This document shows, piece by piece, positions 17,673 through 26,982 of a stretch of DNA of 64,000 bases. Position 1 is the first letter of the stretch. Each line of letters opens with the position of its first letter. The translations under genes and the position numbers were made by a program. The notes under the pieces were generated by a model. The model ran no database searches, was not told the origin of the DNA, and saw only the letters and a list, made by a program, of their open reading frames with translations. This DNA is from JANWYT01 sp034437555 (GTDB lineage Bacteria; Chloroflexota; Anaerolineae; Aggregatilineales; Phototrophicaceae), in the NCBI GenBank assembly GCA_034437555.1, contig DAOTTQ010000013.1, positions 62,001-126,000 on the forward strand, read 5' to 3'.

Positions 17673-18613
17673 CCCCGCCACACAGAAACCATCTGTGCGA
17701 GAATGGCTAAAGCAATCTCGTCGGGGGTTTTTGCGCTAATCGCTAGTCCAATGGGGGCGTGGATGCGTGCAATATCTTGTGCGCTACAGCCCCCCTCTAA
17801 TAACCGTTGGGTGCGTTGTGCGTGCGTCGCCACGCTCCCCAGTGCACCCACATAAAACGCATCACTCTTAAGGGCGGTATAGAGCGCAGGGTCATCTATT
17901 TTGGGGTCATGCGTTAGCGTCATGACGGCGGTTTGGGGCGTGATGGTTAGGGTGTGGGGGTAATGATGCCAGATGTTTTTAGCATCGGGAAAGCGTTCGG
18001 GTGTGGCGAATGCCGAGCGTGGGTCTATCACACTATACTCAAAGCCCATAACGCTGGCTAGGCGTGCTAATGTCACCGAAGTTTGCCCACCCCCCACTAA
18101 AATAAGGTGGGGTGGCTTTGCTAGCACATCAAAAAAGAGTGGCTCATCTTCATAGAGTATTATTCCTGATTGGGTGCGTTGCTCTAGCTGTGGGATGAGG
18201 GGCGCAAGTGGTGTTGGCAAGCCGTGTAAGTGCCAGCGCGTGCCTGTAATCAGGTGCGTTACCCATTTGGGGGGATGAAGGTTTTCTTGTAGCAGGGGGT
18301 CGTGGGGCTGAAGATGTTCAATCCAAACGTCAATGCTTCCGCCACACGCCAGCCCGACCTCCCACGCCGTAGCATCACTAACGCCAAAGCGCAGTTTTTG
18401 GGCGGGTGCGCCCTTTAACAACGTTAGCCCGTGTTCAATGACTGCGCCTTCTACACAGCCACCACTCACCGCGCCAACCACCTGTAATGAAGGGGTAAAT
18501 GCCATCTTACTGCCTACGCCACAGGGCGCAGAGTGCCACGTTTTAACTACTGTCGCAAGCAATACAGGAGTATCTGCTTTTAGCCATGCTTTTATTTGTG
18601 GCAATAGTTCCAT
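17669..18613 (-). CDS. xdhC: XdhC/CoxI family molybdenum cofactor insertion factor
   Basis: 314 residues. The N-terminal part has the TVVKTWHSAPCGVGSKM segment and SGGCVEGAV motif of XdhC proteins; the C-terminal part (from about 170) is a Rossmann-like domain with LILVGGGQTS and ALGSVATHAQR. XdhC binds molybdenum cofactor, helps its sulfuration and hands it to xanthine dehydrogenase, which is encoded tail-to-tail with this gene. Cys in the SAPCGVG and GGCVE motifs are the conserved ones. Divergent from the guanine deaminase gene with 77 bp between starts. Confidence 0.9.
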   Translation of the reverse strand: MELLPQIKAWLKADTPVLLATVVKTWHSAPCGVGSKMAFTPSLQVVGAVSGGCVEGAVIEHGLTLLKGAPAQKLRFGVSDATAWEVGLACGGSIDVWIEHLQPHDPLLQENLHPPKWVTHLITGTRWHLHGLPTPLAPLIPQLEQRTQSGIILYEDEPLFFDVLAKPPHLILVGGGQTSVTLARLASVMGFEYSVIDPRSAFATPERFPDAKNIWHHYPHTLTITPQTAVMTLTHDPKIDDPALYTALKSDAFYVGALGSVATHAQRTQRLLEGGCSAQDIARIHAPIGLAISAKTPDEIALAILAQMVSVWRG

Positions 18614-18690
18614 TAATGCGCTTTGACCTTGTGCGAAAAGTGCTTTTGGTTTTTAATGATTATACACAACTTTAAGAAGGGTTTTGCACA

Positions 18691-19140
18691 ATGGAACACC
18701 ACTCTAAATTTATTCGGCGGTGCTATGAACTGGCACAACAAGCCGTCAACAACGGCAATCATCCCTTTGGGGCGTTGCTAGTGCATCAAGGAGAAATTAT
18801 CCTAGAAGCCGAAAACACTGTTCATACTGAAAACGACCCCACAGGACACGCCGAACTTAACTTGGTGCGCCAAGCAGGCAAGCAATTTTCACCCCAAGTT
18901 TTGCGAGAAATCACGCTGTATACCAGCACAGAACCCTGCATGATGTGTTCGGGGGCAATTTATTGGGCGGGTGTTGGGTATGTGGTGTATGGTTGTGCCG
19001 AAACCACACTCGCAAAATACGCGGGTTCAGATTTTCTTGCGCCGTGTCGTGAAACTTTCGCAAAGGGTAACCGCGTTGTGCATGTTGAGGGTCCTTATTT
19101 AGAAGATGAAGGCTCGCCTTTACACGCTAAATTTTGGTAG
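18691..19140 (+). CDS. guaD: Guanine deaminase (cytidine-deaminase-like fold)
   Basis: 149 residues. Zinc site His53-Ala-Glu55 (TGHAELN) and PCMMC with Cys83 and Cys86. The C-terminal ending HAKFW and the lack of the RNA-binding insertions of TadA fit the GuaD subgroup rather than the tRNA adenosine deaminase. It would turn guanine into xanthine, the substrate of the dehydrogenase encoded 1 kb upstream; xdhC lies between on the other strand. AAGG lies upstream of the ATG. A general nucleoside deaminase is the alternative. Confidence 0.82.
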   Translation: MEHHSKFIRRCYELAQQAVNNGNHPFGALLVHQGEIILEAENTVHTENDPTGHAELNLVRQAGKQFSPQVLREITLYTSTEPCMMCSGAIYWAGVGYVVYGCAETTLAKYAGSDFLAPCRETFAKGNRVVHVEGPYLEDEGSPLHAKFW

Positions 19141-19225
19141 GGGTTGCTACTTTAACGGTTTGTTCATTACTGAGTGCATACGGAATGCTTTAGCGCGCCC
19201 TAAAATATCAGCATACATTGCAAAT

Positions 19226-19262
19226 AAAAACGGCACTCTCATTGTGAAAGTGCCGTTTTTTT
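19226..19262. terminator. Bidirectional terminator between guaD and the TSP3 protein gene
   Basis: AAAAACGGCACT (19226-19237) pairs with AGTGCCGTTTTT (19249-19260) and runs into T residues on the plus strand and, by the A run, on the minus strand. It separates two convergent genes. Confidence 0.85.
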
Positions 19263-19284
19263 GTTCGCTTAAAGCGGGTTTAGC

Positions 19285-20538
19285 TTAATCGGCGTAAATG
19301 CACACATCACTAACGCATAAGGCAACGAGATTGTCGGTGAAAATAAGGCAACCTGAAATAGAGAAGATACCCAAGTTAATACTTACCTCGGCACATTCCG
19401 CCTCAGCACCGCCTGTTGGTGAGCTATTAGGGACAAAGAACAAGCTAGGAGGTGTGGGATCGGTGGGGTCAACGGGTTCTGCAATTGCCAGCACAACGCG
19501 TTCACCGACTTGGCTAAGGGGCTCAGAACACCAGGCTTCTGTGCAGTCTGTGCCTACGTTGCGGGTGCTTTCAGTGCTACCCAGTGGTAGGTTTTCAAGG
19601 ACAATCCAGCAATTAAGATCCTTACACATAACATAAATGTTGACCGCAGGGTCATTGGTGATAACAAGACAGCCGGGAATGGGTGTGTTGGGGTCGAAAA
19701 CAAGGATGTCGTCGCATTGTGGGCTAGACTCGAAACTTACTGCATACTCTACAATTGTGGCGGCTAGGGGGTCGTCATCCAAGTTAGGAACGAAGATGGT
19801 GGGTTTGGTAGGGTCGAAGTCGGGGCGATTTGTACCAAAAAGGTCTATTCTCAAAACGAAGATGGCGCCGGTATCTACGTTGCCGTCATCGTTTGCATCG
19901 CCACTACGAATAATGAAAGGTCCAGTACTTGTTGGGAGTTCCATAGTAGGCACTTGGGTGCAATCACCGCCAAAACGCAAGACACTGGTGTCGATAAAGC
20001 CACGTACGGGCTGTGCCGAACTAATAAGTATGTCGGCCAGCACATAGGTGAGGGATTCCCCCTTAATCCCATCAAGCTCTAGAAAATAGTCGACTGCTGC
20101 CGTTTGAATGGGTTCTAGTACGCCGATGATGATGCCATCAGGAGATGGGCTGTTGCGTACATTAACCCGTGAGTTGGTCGCTGTTGCCACCACACAATCG
20201 CCTGTCGTGGGCAACGTGGGCAAAACCACTGTTGTATCAACAGGTTGAGTTTCGGGTTCTGGCGTGGCGGTAGGCTCAACGGGGCAACCATTGTTAAAGT
20301 TTGCGCCATTTGTATCGGGACATTGGTCAATATCATCGGATACGCCGTCACCGTCACGGTCTGTAACAGGAACGGGGCAACCGCTGTTTGATGCGGGTCC
20401 GCTGTCAGAAATACAAAGGTCTGATGAATCGGGTACGCCATCGCCGTCGCGGTCTGGGGCGGGTCCCGCTTGCCCTAAAACACTTAGGGTAAGGCTGAAT
20501 ACTGCAATAAGTGCAATTAACCAAGAAAAACGTTTCAT
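19285..20538 (-). CDS. Secreted protein with thrombospondin type 3-like repeats and SH3-like domain
   Basis: 417 residues. Residues 1-24 are a signal peptide. Then come two Asp-rich calcium-binding repeats (DRDGDGVPDSSDLC and DRDGDGVSDDIDQC), a Thr/Pro/Glu linker, and a bacterial SH3-like segment with VNVRNSPSPDGIIIGVL. Another Asp-rich loop SGDANDDGNVDTG follows. The C-terminal third has many Cys (about ten), suggesting disulfides outside the cell. Two nearby ATGs occur; the second (20538) is chosen because AGGAG is 7 bases before it but only 1 base before the first. No enzymatic motif is seen; an adhesive or wall-binding role is inferred. Confidence 0.75.
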   Translation of the reverse strand: MKRFSWLIALIAVFSLTLSVLGQAGPAPDRDGDGVPDSSDLCISDSGPASNSGCPVPVTDRDGDGVSDDIDQCPDTNGANFNNGCPVEPTATPEPETQPVDTTVVLPTLPTTGDCVVATATNSRVNVRNSPSPDGIIIGVLEPIQTAAVDYFLELDGIKGESLTYVLADILISSAQPVRGFIDTSVLRFGGDCTQVPTMELPTSTGPFIIRSGDANDDGNVDTGAIFVLRIDLFGTNRPDFDPTKPTIFVPNLDDDPLAATIVEYAVSFESSPQCDDILVFDPNTPIPGCLVITNDPAVNIYVMCKDLNCWIVLENLPLGSTESTRNVGTDCTEAWCSEPLSQVGERVVLAIAEPVDPTDPTPPSLFFVPNSSPTGGAEAECAEVSINLGIFSISGCLIFTDNLVALCVSDVCIYAD

Positions 20539-20602
20539 GTCCATGCTCCTAAAACGGTGTCAAATCGAAATACTTCCTACATCATAGGGCTTATAGCGTT
20601 AA

Positions 20603-20624
20603 TCAAACGTCAATCAGCCGTCAA
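20603..20624 (+). promoter_or_regulatory. Three TCAA direct repeats upstream of BTAD regulator
   Basis: TCAAACG, TCAATCAGCCG and TCAAATT begin at 20603, 20610 and 20621. A TATAAT box follows at 20652-20657 and the gene starts at 20693. SARP-type regulators bind direct repeats overlapping the -35 region, so this could be an autoregulatory site. The spacing (7 and 11) is not perfectly regular. Confidence 0.3.
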
Positions 20625-20692
20625 ATTACAGAAATTATTTGGCTTATCCGCTATAATGAAGGCGGATTGAGCCATTTTGTTAGGAAGTGTTC

Positions 20693-23635
20693 ATGGCAGA
20701 ACTGCGGTTAATAACCTTAGGGCGCGTAAGGGTACTGATGGGGGAGCGCGATATTACCCTCGAAGTCCCTGTAAAAATAGTCGCGTTGCTGGTGTATTTG
20801 GCGCGTAGCCAACACCCCAAACCGCGTGAAGCCCTCGCGGAATTCTTTTGGCCCGACCGCACCGCCCAACAAGCCTTTGGAAGCTTACGCACTGCCATCA
20901 GCAAGTCACGGGCTGTTTTGGGAGATGCGCTGATAAGTGATTATAGTGAGGTGCGTGTACAGGCTTGGCTAGATGCAAACGAATTTGAACACACCCTAGA
21001 CCAAAACCCCACCCACGCGCTTAAACTGTATGAAGGCGACTTTATGCCCTCCTTTTTTGTAAAAGACGCGCGAGACTTTGAAAGTTGGCAATTAAGAGAG
21101 CAAGAAAAACTACACGAGAAGTTTGTGCAAAGCACGCTGACACTGGCAAAATCAGAGGCGACATTACAGCCACAGAATGCCATCACACGCCTTCAAAACG
21201 CGCTTTCGCTTGCGCCCATTCGCGAAGAACTGCATCACGCGCTTGTTGCACTCCATCATCAAAGTGGCAACCGCACGCTGGCAATAAAGCAATATGAAAC
21301 GTATAGAAAGATGCTGTGGGAAGAATATGGCGTAGAACCCGATGCTACCGCCCAAGCCTTGTACGCCACGCTAGAAACGTCTGTCACAGTGGTTTCTACC
21401 ACAGAAACGCGCTTGCCTAGCCGTTTATCCTCATTTGTGGGGCGTGATGACAGTCTAAAACAGGTTCAAGAGTTGCTGATGTCTCACCGCTTGCTAACGA
21501 TTACGGCACGCGGGGGCGCAGGCAAAACACGCCTTGCCGTAGAGTTGGCGTATCGCGTGAAAGACCATTTTGCGGATGGCGTGTATTTTATTGATTTAAG
21601 TAAGCTAGATGATGCCGAACAGGTGGTGTCTTTTGTCGCACAAGAGCTAGGCATGATGCGCGAGGGTGACGACCCTTTGGCACAGGTGACGGCATATTTG
21701 CAAAAGCGTAACCTGTTGATGGTGCTTGATAATTTTGAGCAGGTGTTGCCTGCGTCTCACGCGCTGGCGCACTGGTTAAAGCATACCCCCAACACCCGCT
21801 TTTTAGTAACTAGCCGAGAACCGCTTAAGCTGTATGGCGAGCAATTGTATCAATTGCCTGCGCTTTCATTGCAAGAGGCGTGCCAGCTTTTTTATGAGCG
21901 CGTGCGTGCGGTGTGTAGTGACTTTCAGCGCGACGAAGCCAACGATGCCAGCATTAGGCAGGTGTGCCAACACCTAGAAGGCTTGCCCCTAGCCATTGAA
22001 CTCGCGGCAACTCATGCCCGAACCCTAAGTTTTGATGAGATTTTGCAGGGATTGCAACACCGTTTAGAGCTATTGGTCTCTGATTTGCGTTATGTCCCGG
22101 CTCGGCAACGCACGCTCTTTCACACGATTGATTGGAGTTATGCGCTTCTTACACCTCAACAGCGTGCGCTCTTTAGGCATCTGGCGGTATTTAAGGGGGG
22201 ATGGGTGCAAGGTGCTGTTTTGGCAGTCTCTCCGCATGCTTCCGAATTAAACCGCTTGGTGGAAAAGCATCTGGTTCGCCGAGCTGTTTTTGGCACATCA
22301 CGCTATACCATGCTAGAAAGTATCCGAGAGTATGCTCAATATCAGCTAGAAAATAATGACGAAATGGCATCTCTGCAAGAGGCACATGCGCGTTGGGTCT
22401 GTGATTTTTCAGAGGCAAACACGCTTGCTTTTAGAACGAACCAGCAACTTAAAGTCTTTAACAACATCAAGCAAGAAGAGGAAAACGTGCGTGCTTGCCT
22501 AGAGTACTTGGCAAAACGCCCCGACCTTGTAGAACTTTATGCGCGTATTCTGGGGGCATTAGGCTGGATATGGAATATCATGAATATTGCAGAAGAACCG
22601 TTTGCCCATACAAAACGTGCCATTGCACTTGCTCAACAGTTGCCAAAAGCCATTTATGCGCCCCTTCTGGTTTCGGGTGGACACAGTGCCTATGCGCTGG
22701 GGCATCATGAGCTATCGCAAATGTGGCATACCCAAGCCCTACACATTTTTGAAGAACTGGGGGATGCCCTACAGGTAGAATACACGCGCTTTTTTATTGT
22801 GGGACAAATGATGGGTGTAAAAGATGCCATCCTGCGACTTTATGATATTAGAAAACGCGCCTTACAGCTAGATGACTCTTATTTACTAAGCATGGTGAAT
22901 ATCAACTTGGGCAGTTTACTCGCTAACTTTGGCGAGCATCATCAAAGCCTTTTCATTGTAGAAGAGGGCTTAAACATTTGTGAAACGCATCACTATCATT
23001 TGCAAACCCCCATTTACTACATTAACCTTGCTGATGTGAAGTATAGCACGGGTCATTTAGCCCACGCTTTACAACTAGTGGAAAAAGCCTGTACAGTAAG
23101 CGAGTCAAATGGCATTTTATTTATTCAAGCCTATAGCCTATTTGAAGCGTGTAAGATGTACTACAGTATTGGGGAGCTAAACGCACTCGCGTTAAAGTTA
23201 GAGCGTGCAGAACCGCTGGTAAAAGCCTTGTTCTCGCCTTCTTTGCTGGCGCGATTTTATTTTTGGCGAGCGGTTTTAGCCGAACAGCAAAAAGATGTGG
23301 TGCAGTTTTATAGTGCCTATACCCAGATATTTCGTTATCTGAACCCACGACATAACAACATGTGGGAATATGTGGTGAATGTTCTTTTGTATGCGAGCTA
23401 TCTGGCAACCCAAAACGGCGAGACAGAACGGGCAACCGTGCTATTGCAGGGGGCAAACTATTACGCACATACGCTAGAAATGCCTTACTACCCCTATCAG
23501 CTATTGTGGCGTGATGAGGCGTTAGAACAGCTAAAAGCCACTGTATCCATTTCAAATTTGCCCACAACACCCCCCGACATTACAGACCTGCTTGCAACGG
23601 CACAGGGCATACTAGATGTGATGTTTTTAGGTTAG
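20693..23635 (+). CDS. AfsR/SARP-like regulator: winged helix, BTAD, NB-ARC ATPase and TPR
   Basis: 980 residues. The N-terminal 95 residues look like an OmpR/SARP winged helix (LRLITLGRVRV, then LRTAISKSRAVLG), followed by the BTAD helical repeat domain to about 235 (LREQEKLHEKF, LYATLE). A STAND-type NTPase begins with FVGRDDSL and the P-loop ARGGAGKTRLA near 271, with MVLDNFEQ as Walker B and GLPLAIELAA as the GxP motif. TPR-like helices fill the rest. Such proteins switch on target genes when the NTPase is triggered. ATG 20693 is chosen over GTG 20687 because AGGA is 7 bases upstream. Targets are unknown; a self-regulated promoter is possible. Confidence 0.88.
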   Translation: MAELRLITLGRVRVLMGERDITLEVPVKIVALLVYLARSQHPKPREALAEFFWPDRTAQQAFGSLRTAISKSRAVLGDALISDYSEVRVQAWLDANEFEHTLDQNPTHALKLYEGDFMPSFFVKDARDFESWQLREQEKLHEKFVQSTLTLAKSEATLQPQNAITRLQNALSLAPIREELHHALVALHHQSGNRTLAIKQYETYRKMLWEEYGVEPDATAQALYATLETSVTVVSTTETRLPSRLSSFVGRDDSLKQVQELLMSHRLLTITARGGAGKTRLAVELAYRVKDHFADGVYFIDLSKLDDAEQVVSFVAQELGMMREGDDPLAQVTAYLQKRNLLMVLDNFEQVLPASHALAHWLKHTPNTRFLVTSREPLKLYGEQLYQLPALSLQEACQLFYERVRAVCSDFQRDEANDASIRQVCQHLEGLPLAIELAATHARTLSFDEILQGLQHRLELLVSDLRYVPARQRTLFHTIDWSYALLTPQQRALFRHLAVFKGGWVQGAVLAVSPHASELNRLVEKHLVRRAVFGTSRYTMLESIREYAQYQLENNDEMASLQEAHARWVCDFSEANTLAFRTNQQLKVFNNIKQEEENVRACLEYLAKRPDLVELYARILGALGWIWNIMNIAEEPFAHTKRAIALAQQLPKAIYAPLLVSGGHSAYALGHHELSQMWHTQALHIFEELGDALQVEYTRFFIVGQMMGVKDAILRLYDIRKRALQLDDSYLLSMVNINLGSLLANFGEHHQSLFIVEEGLNICETHHYHLQTPIYYINLADVKYSTGHLAHALQLVEKACTVSESNGILFIQAYSLFEACKMYYSIGELNALALKLERAEPLVKALFSPSLLARFYFWRAVLAEQQKDVVQFYSAYTQIFRYLNPRHNNMWEYVVNVLLYASYLATQNGETERATVLLQGANYYAHTLEMPYYPYQLLWRDEALEQLKATVSISNLPTTPPDITDLLATAQGILDVMFLG

Positions 23636-23653
23636 GCATTAGCGCAAATGCAC

Positions 23654-23693
23654 AAAAAAAGACGACGCTTCCATCATGAAAGTGTCGTCTTTT
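23654..23693. terminator. Bidirectional terminator between regulator and tRNA-Arg
   Basis: GACGACGCTT (23661-23670) pairs with AAGTGTCGTC (23680-23689), flanked by A and T runs, so it works on both strands. It ends the regulator gene on the plus strand and the tRNA on the minus strand. Confidence 0.85.
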
Positions 23694-23698
23694 GGGTG

Positions 23699-23770
23699 TA
23701 CCCCCGATAGGAATCGAACCTACGCCTTTGCCTCCGGAGGGCAACGCTCTATCCGCTGAGCTACGGGGGC
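23699..23770 (-). tRNA. tRNA-Arg (CCG)
   Basis: A 72-nt cloverleaf on the minus strand: acceptor GCCCCCG with CGGGGGT (a G-T at the first pair), D stem GCTC/GAGC, anticodon stem TTGCC/GGCAA with loop CTCCGGA and anticodon CCG, T stem GTAGG/CCTAT. Discriminator A, no encoded CCA. Confidence 0.95.
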
Positions 23771-23782
23771 GTACTGTTTACA

Positions 23783-23811
23783 ATCGTATCAGAGATTATG
23801 TCGTGTGGCAA
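23783..23811 (-). promoter_or_regulatory. Promoter of tRNA-Arg
   Basis: On the minus strand TTGCCA (23811-23806) and TACGAT (23788-23783) are 17 bp apart, with a predicted start about 6 bp before the tRNA 5' end. The remaining bases up to 23972 hold no recognised gene; a small hairpin GCCGA/TCGGC is seen near 23900. Confidence 0.6.
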
Positions 23812-23972
23812 TATGTCTCTTTAGCCCTTAAACCCTGTCATAATCCCCCCATCCGATGCTATTTTGTCGATAGGATACAAGCCCTGCAGAATTTCCGCCG
23901 AATCACAATCGGCGCATTGCGGCGGGCTATAGCTATTTAACGTTTAGTCCTATCAGTGCGCCGTAGCGATGC

Positions 23973-25052
23973 TTAATTGCCCGAAATTGTGTATTGGCGC
24001 AAACGGCTAGAGTCCATCAAGCAGTCTCTTCCTGGGAGAGTGCCGTCGTGGGTATTCACTGTGATAAATCCAGACGCATCAGGCAACCAATGCCAACCAT
24101 TGATGTTAAATGTACCAGTCTTTTGGTAATTAAAGTCTGTGAGGCTTCTGCCTGTATTGGCACAAGCTAACGCAGCACTTGGGGGTTCGCTGATGGGTAA
24201 TAGCGTGCTTATACGCCCTGTTTCTGTTTCGACTATGCCCAATTCTTCATTTAATCCGTCTGAAGTGACGGTCTGAAAGCCAATGTAACGCCCGTCAGGG
24301 CTAGGGTACGTAACGAATGATGGAAATGAGAGGCTTTGCAAAACTTCGCCACTTGCTGTCTCATAAATGGTGAGCGTAGAGTTATTCACAGTAAAATCGT
24401 CGGGGTTATCTAGGACAGTCACATACACCTTGTCTGAATTTGGTGAAAAGACAGCAAATGGAAAATCGGCTTGTACTTCAAAGAGGAGTTCTTCTGTGGC
24501 AACTTCAATAACAGACAGTTTTTCTTCGCCCTTTATTGCCGCATAACGATGGTCTGCGCTAAAGACGGCTTCATAGATGGGATACTCGCTAAACTGAAAG
24601 AGAAGCGCGTTTAGGCGTTCATCGCCCTCTGCACCAAGCGTCACTTCCCCCGAAGTAAGATTGACCTTAAAACTCGTGAACCCTGACGTGTTGTTATCTG
24701 ATGCAAGGATGATGAAATCGCCTTCTGGTGTAAACGCTAAAGCTGTCACAAACCGGTCAATGTTGTACAGGCTATTATCAATACCACTAATGGCAAGGGG
24801 TGCTTCTGTCAGGGCTTGTCTAGTAAGCAAGTCATAAGGACGAAGCGAAAGCCGAGTGCGAACGCCACCGAATAAGCAGTTGTTAAATAGCACCCATACG
24901 ATACTGGTTGAGGGTTGTTGTGTGGTTGTGGTAAGGCATTCAAACGCGATACTTTCTTCTGATGTAAGGGTGAGCGTGAGTGTGTCGCCTTGTGCGCTTA
25001 TCCATAACGGCAAAATCATTCCGACGACTAAAACAACTATCCAACGTGCCAT
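23973..25052 (-). CDS. Secreted WD40/PD40-like beta-propeller protein
   Basis: 359 residues starting with a clear signal peptide (ARWIVVLVVGMILPLWISAQG). The remainder has repeating strands such as FTPEGDFIILASD, FSADHRYAAIKGEE, FSPNSDKVYVTV and SPDGRYIGFQT, typical of seven-blade propellers. The frame extends to 25067, but a strong AGGAGG lies inside that extension, 6 bases before the ATG at 25052, so the shorter form is chosen. Two Cys in the first third and two in the last third may form disulfides. No catalytic motif is seen; the role is unknown. Confidence 0.75.
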   Translation of the reverse strand: MARWIVVLVVGMILPLWISAQGDTLTLTLTSEESIAFECLTTTTQQPSTSIVWVLFNNCLFGGVRTRLSLRPYDLLTRQALTEAPLAISGIDNSLYNIDRFVTALAFTPEGDFIILASDNNTSGFTSFKVNLTSGEVTLGAEGDERLNALLFQFSEYPIYEAVFSADHRYAAIKGEEKLSVIEVATEELLFEVQADFPFAVFSPNSDKVYVTVLDNPDDFTVNNSTLTIYETASGEVLQSLSFPSFVTYPSPDGRYIGFQTVTSDGLNEELGIVETETGRISTLLPISEPPSAALACANTGRSLTDFNYQKTGTFNINGWHWLPDASGFITVNTHDGTLPGRDCLMDSSRLRQYTISGN

Positions 25053-25133
25053 GTGTAACCTCCTCATTATTTCACATATTGTTTCATTTAACGCCTATTT
25101 TTATAAATTTGCAAGTGATAGGGTGTGCGCTTT

Positions 25134-26942
25134 TTAGCGCGGAATAACGGGCAGCACTACCCTAGAGGCTTGCGCTCCCCCGTGTGCAATTTGTAAGACA
25201 GGTGCGCCACTAGCAGGAATTGGGGCAAAGGTGTCAGCATCCGCGCCACTAATGGCAATACGCACACGGTTTCCCTTACGAAGCAATGCCGATGTCGGCT
25301 GTAACCCAATGCACAGTTCTACAAATTCACCCACAGGCAACGGAGAGGCATCCGCACGCTTAAAGCTGTGGTTGGGCATGTGGCTAATATATGGTGGGGG
25401 TGTTTGCGAAATTTTGCGGTGGATACCTCGCAATTGCCCTTCTGTTAGGTAACGCACTACGCCACTGGCATCCACTTCTTCTAAATAGACGTAGAACGCG
25501 CCATCCGCATGAGTAGAGGCAACCGTCAAATAAGCCACTGGATACCCCGTAATTTCTAGGTCATTGGCGAGGGGTTCGGATGTATACGTCAGCAAAAGTT
25601 GGTCTTGTTTGGCGCGGTCAGCATACACCAAAGGGCGCGCCATTTGCGTTTGCCAACGGTTCGTTTTGCCTGTGGTGGCGTTAAAATTAACGGTATAGCG
25701 GTCTGTGCCTTCTTCTGTGGGGGCGTGGGGGGCAAGCCCGTGATTGGCTTGAAAGTGCCACGTTTGCGCTTGGGTGTTTGGCAATGGAAATGCGGTGGTG
25801 TGCTTCCATTGTTCCTCACCTAGCGTATAGTAAAACAGGCGTTTGCCCGTGATGCTGTGCGCGTCTTGTTGCAGGGTTTGTGAGAAGAACTGCGCCATTG
25901 CACCCCATATTTCTGCTTGTAGGGGGTTCGGCTTGTGATGCGGTTTAAGATAAGGGCTACCGTGTGCCGTCATTTCGTGCTTCCATGCGCCAATCACGCC
26001 AATTTGCGGGTTATTTAGCGTGTTATAGGTGCGAAGGACGCTCTCGGCGGTGGTGGCATCTAGCCAGCTTCCCCACGAAAATAAGACGGCTTGCCCGTTT
26101 TCAATGGCTTCTTGATACGGTGGCACGCTAAAATCGGTTGGGGTTACGCCTGTTTCCCCAAAGAGGTCATCACGATACACAATGCCCGACGATGCCTTAA
26201 AAACGTCCGTATTGGCGCGATGCTCTGCAATGGCTTGTGTGAGTTGGGCGCGTGTTTTGCGGTCTTCATCTACGGGGCGCACGCTTTTAATGATAAGGCG
26301 TGCCAACCAAGGAAAGAGGCTAGACGTTTTACCACTATCCAGCAAGCCGTTGCTTTCGTTCCACGCTTTAATAAACGCCGAATTGAAAATCCCCCCCGGC
26401 GCAAGTGCATCTGTGTACACATCATACTCAATTTCTTGGGGGATGACGGCTTTTACAGCACTTACGCCCATGCCCGCCAAACGAAGCGCGGTTGCGCCCT
26501 CATAAGAGATGCCAAACGCACCAATACGCCCGTTGCACCACGCTTGATTTGCCACCCATTCGGCAACTTCGGCGTGGTCTTGCATTTCTTCTTTTGCAAA
26601 GGGGTAACGGCTAACACCAAAGGATGCACCCATGCCTCTGCCATCCACCACCACCAGCGCAAACCCACGCGGAATAAGGTCATCGGCAATGCTTTCGCGG
26701 GGCCCAATGAGTGCTTTCTTGGGTTGGTCGGGAAAGAGAAGCTGAAAACTGCGCCAATACCGCGCCATAATCATAATAGCGGGCAGGCGTGTGCCTTCTG
26801 GTACGCCCATCGGCAACATGAGGTCGATAGCAATCTTTACGCCATCGCGCATTGTGAGGTATTGTGAGCGATTTTGCACGCCTTCATAGCGTTTTGTGGG
26901 CGGATTTTGATAAAGCAATGTGATATTTTCTTGTTGTGTCAT
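25134..26942 (-). CDS. CocE/NonD family alpha/beta hydrolase (X-Pro dipeptidyl-peptidase S15 family)
   Basis: 602 residues. The nucleophile elbow GISYEG is near residue 144-149; VVVDGRGMGASFG is the oxyanion-side strand of the family; a DATT Asp near 300 and His in KHEMTAH complete a likely Ser-Asp-His triad. The C-terminal 220 residues form the jelly-roll domain usual in the family. Members hydrolyse esters or N-terminal Xaa-Pro peptides, and the substrate cannot be told here. It begins 40 bp after a PadR regulator gene in the same direction, so the regulator probably controls this operon. No signal peptide: cytoplasmic. Confidence 0.88.
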   Translation of the reverse strand: MTQQENITLLYQNPPTKRYEGVQNRSQYLTMRDGVKIAIDLMLPMGVPEGTRLPAIMIMARYWRSFQLLFPDQPKKALIGPRESIADDLIPRGFALVVVDGRGMGASFGVSRYPFAKEEMQDHAEVAEWVANQAWCNGRIGAFGISYEGATALRLAGMGVSAVKAVIPQEIEYDVYTDALAPGGIFNSAFIKAWNESNGLLDSGKTSSLFPWLARLIIKSVRPVDEDRKTRAQLTQAIAEHRANTDVFKASSGIVYRDDLFGETGVTPTDFSVPPYQEAIENGQAVLFSWGSWLDATTAESVLRTYNTLNNPQIGVIGAWKHEMTAHGSPYLKPHHKPNPLQAEIWGAMAQFFSQTLQQDAHSITGKRLFYYTLGEEQWKHTTAFPLPNTQAQTWHFQANHGLAPHAPTEEGTDRYTVNFNATTGKTNRWQTQMARPLVYADRAKQDQLLLTYTSEPLANDLEITGYPVAYLTVASTHADGAFYVYLEEVDASGVVRYLTEGQLRGIHRKISQTPPPYISHMPNHSFKRADASPLPVGEFVELCIGLQPTSALLRKGNRVRIAISGADADTFAPIPASGAPVLQIAHGGAQASRVVLPVIPR

Positions 26943-26982
26943 GTGTTCTTTCCCTGTTTATGGTGCTGTGTGATGATGTTTG

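Noticed and set aside
26091..26867. Plus-strand 258-codon frame
   Set aside because: Opposite strand of the CocE hydrolase gene, whose catalytic motifs prove the minus-strand reading.
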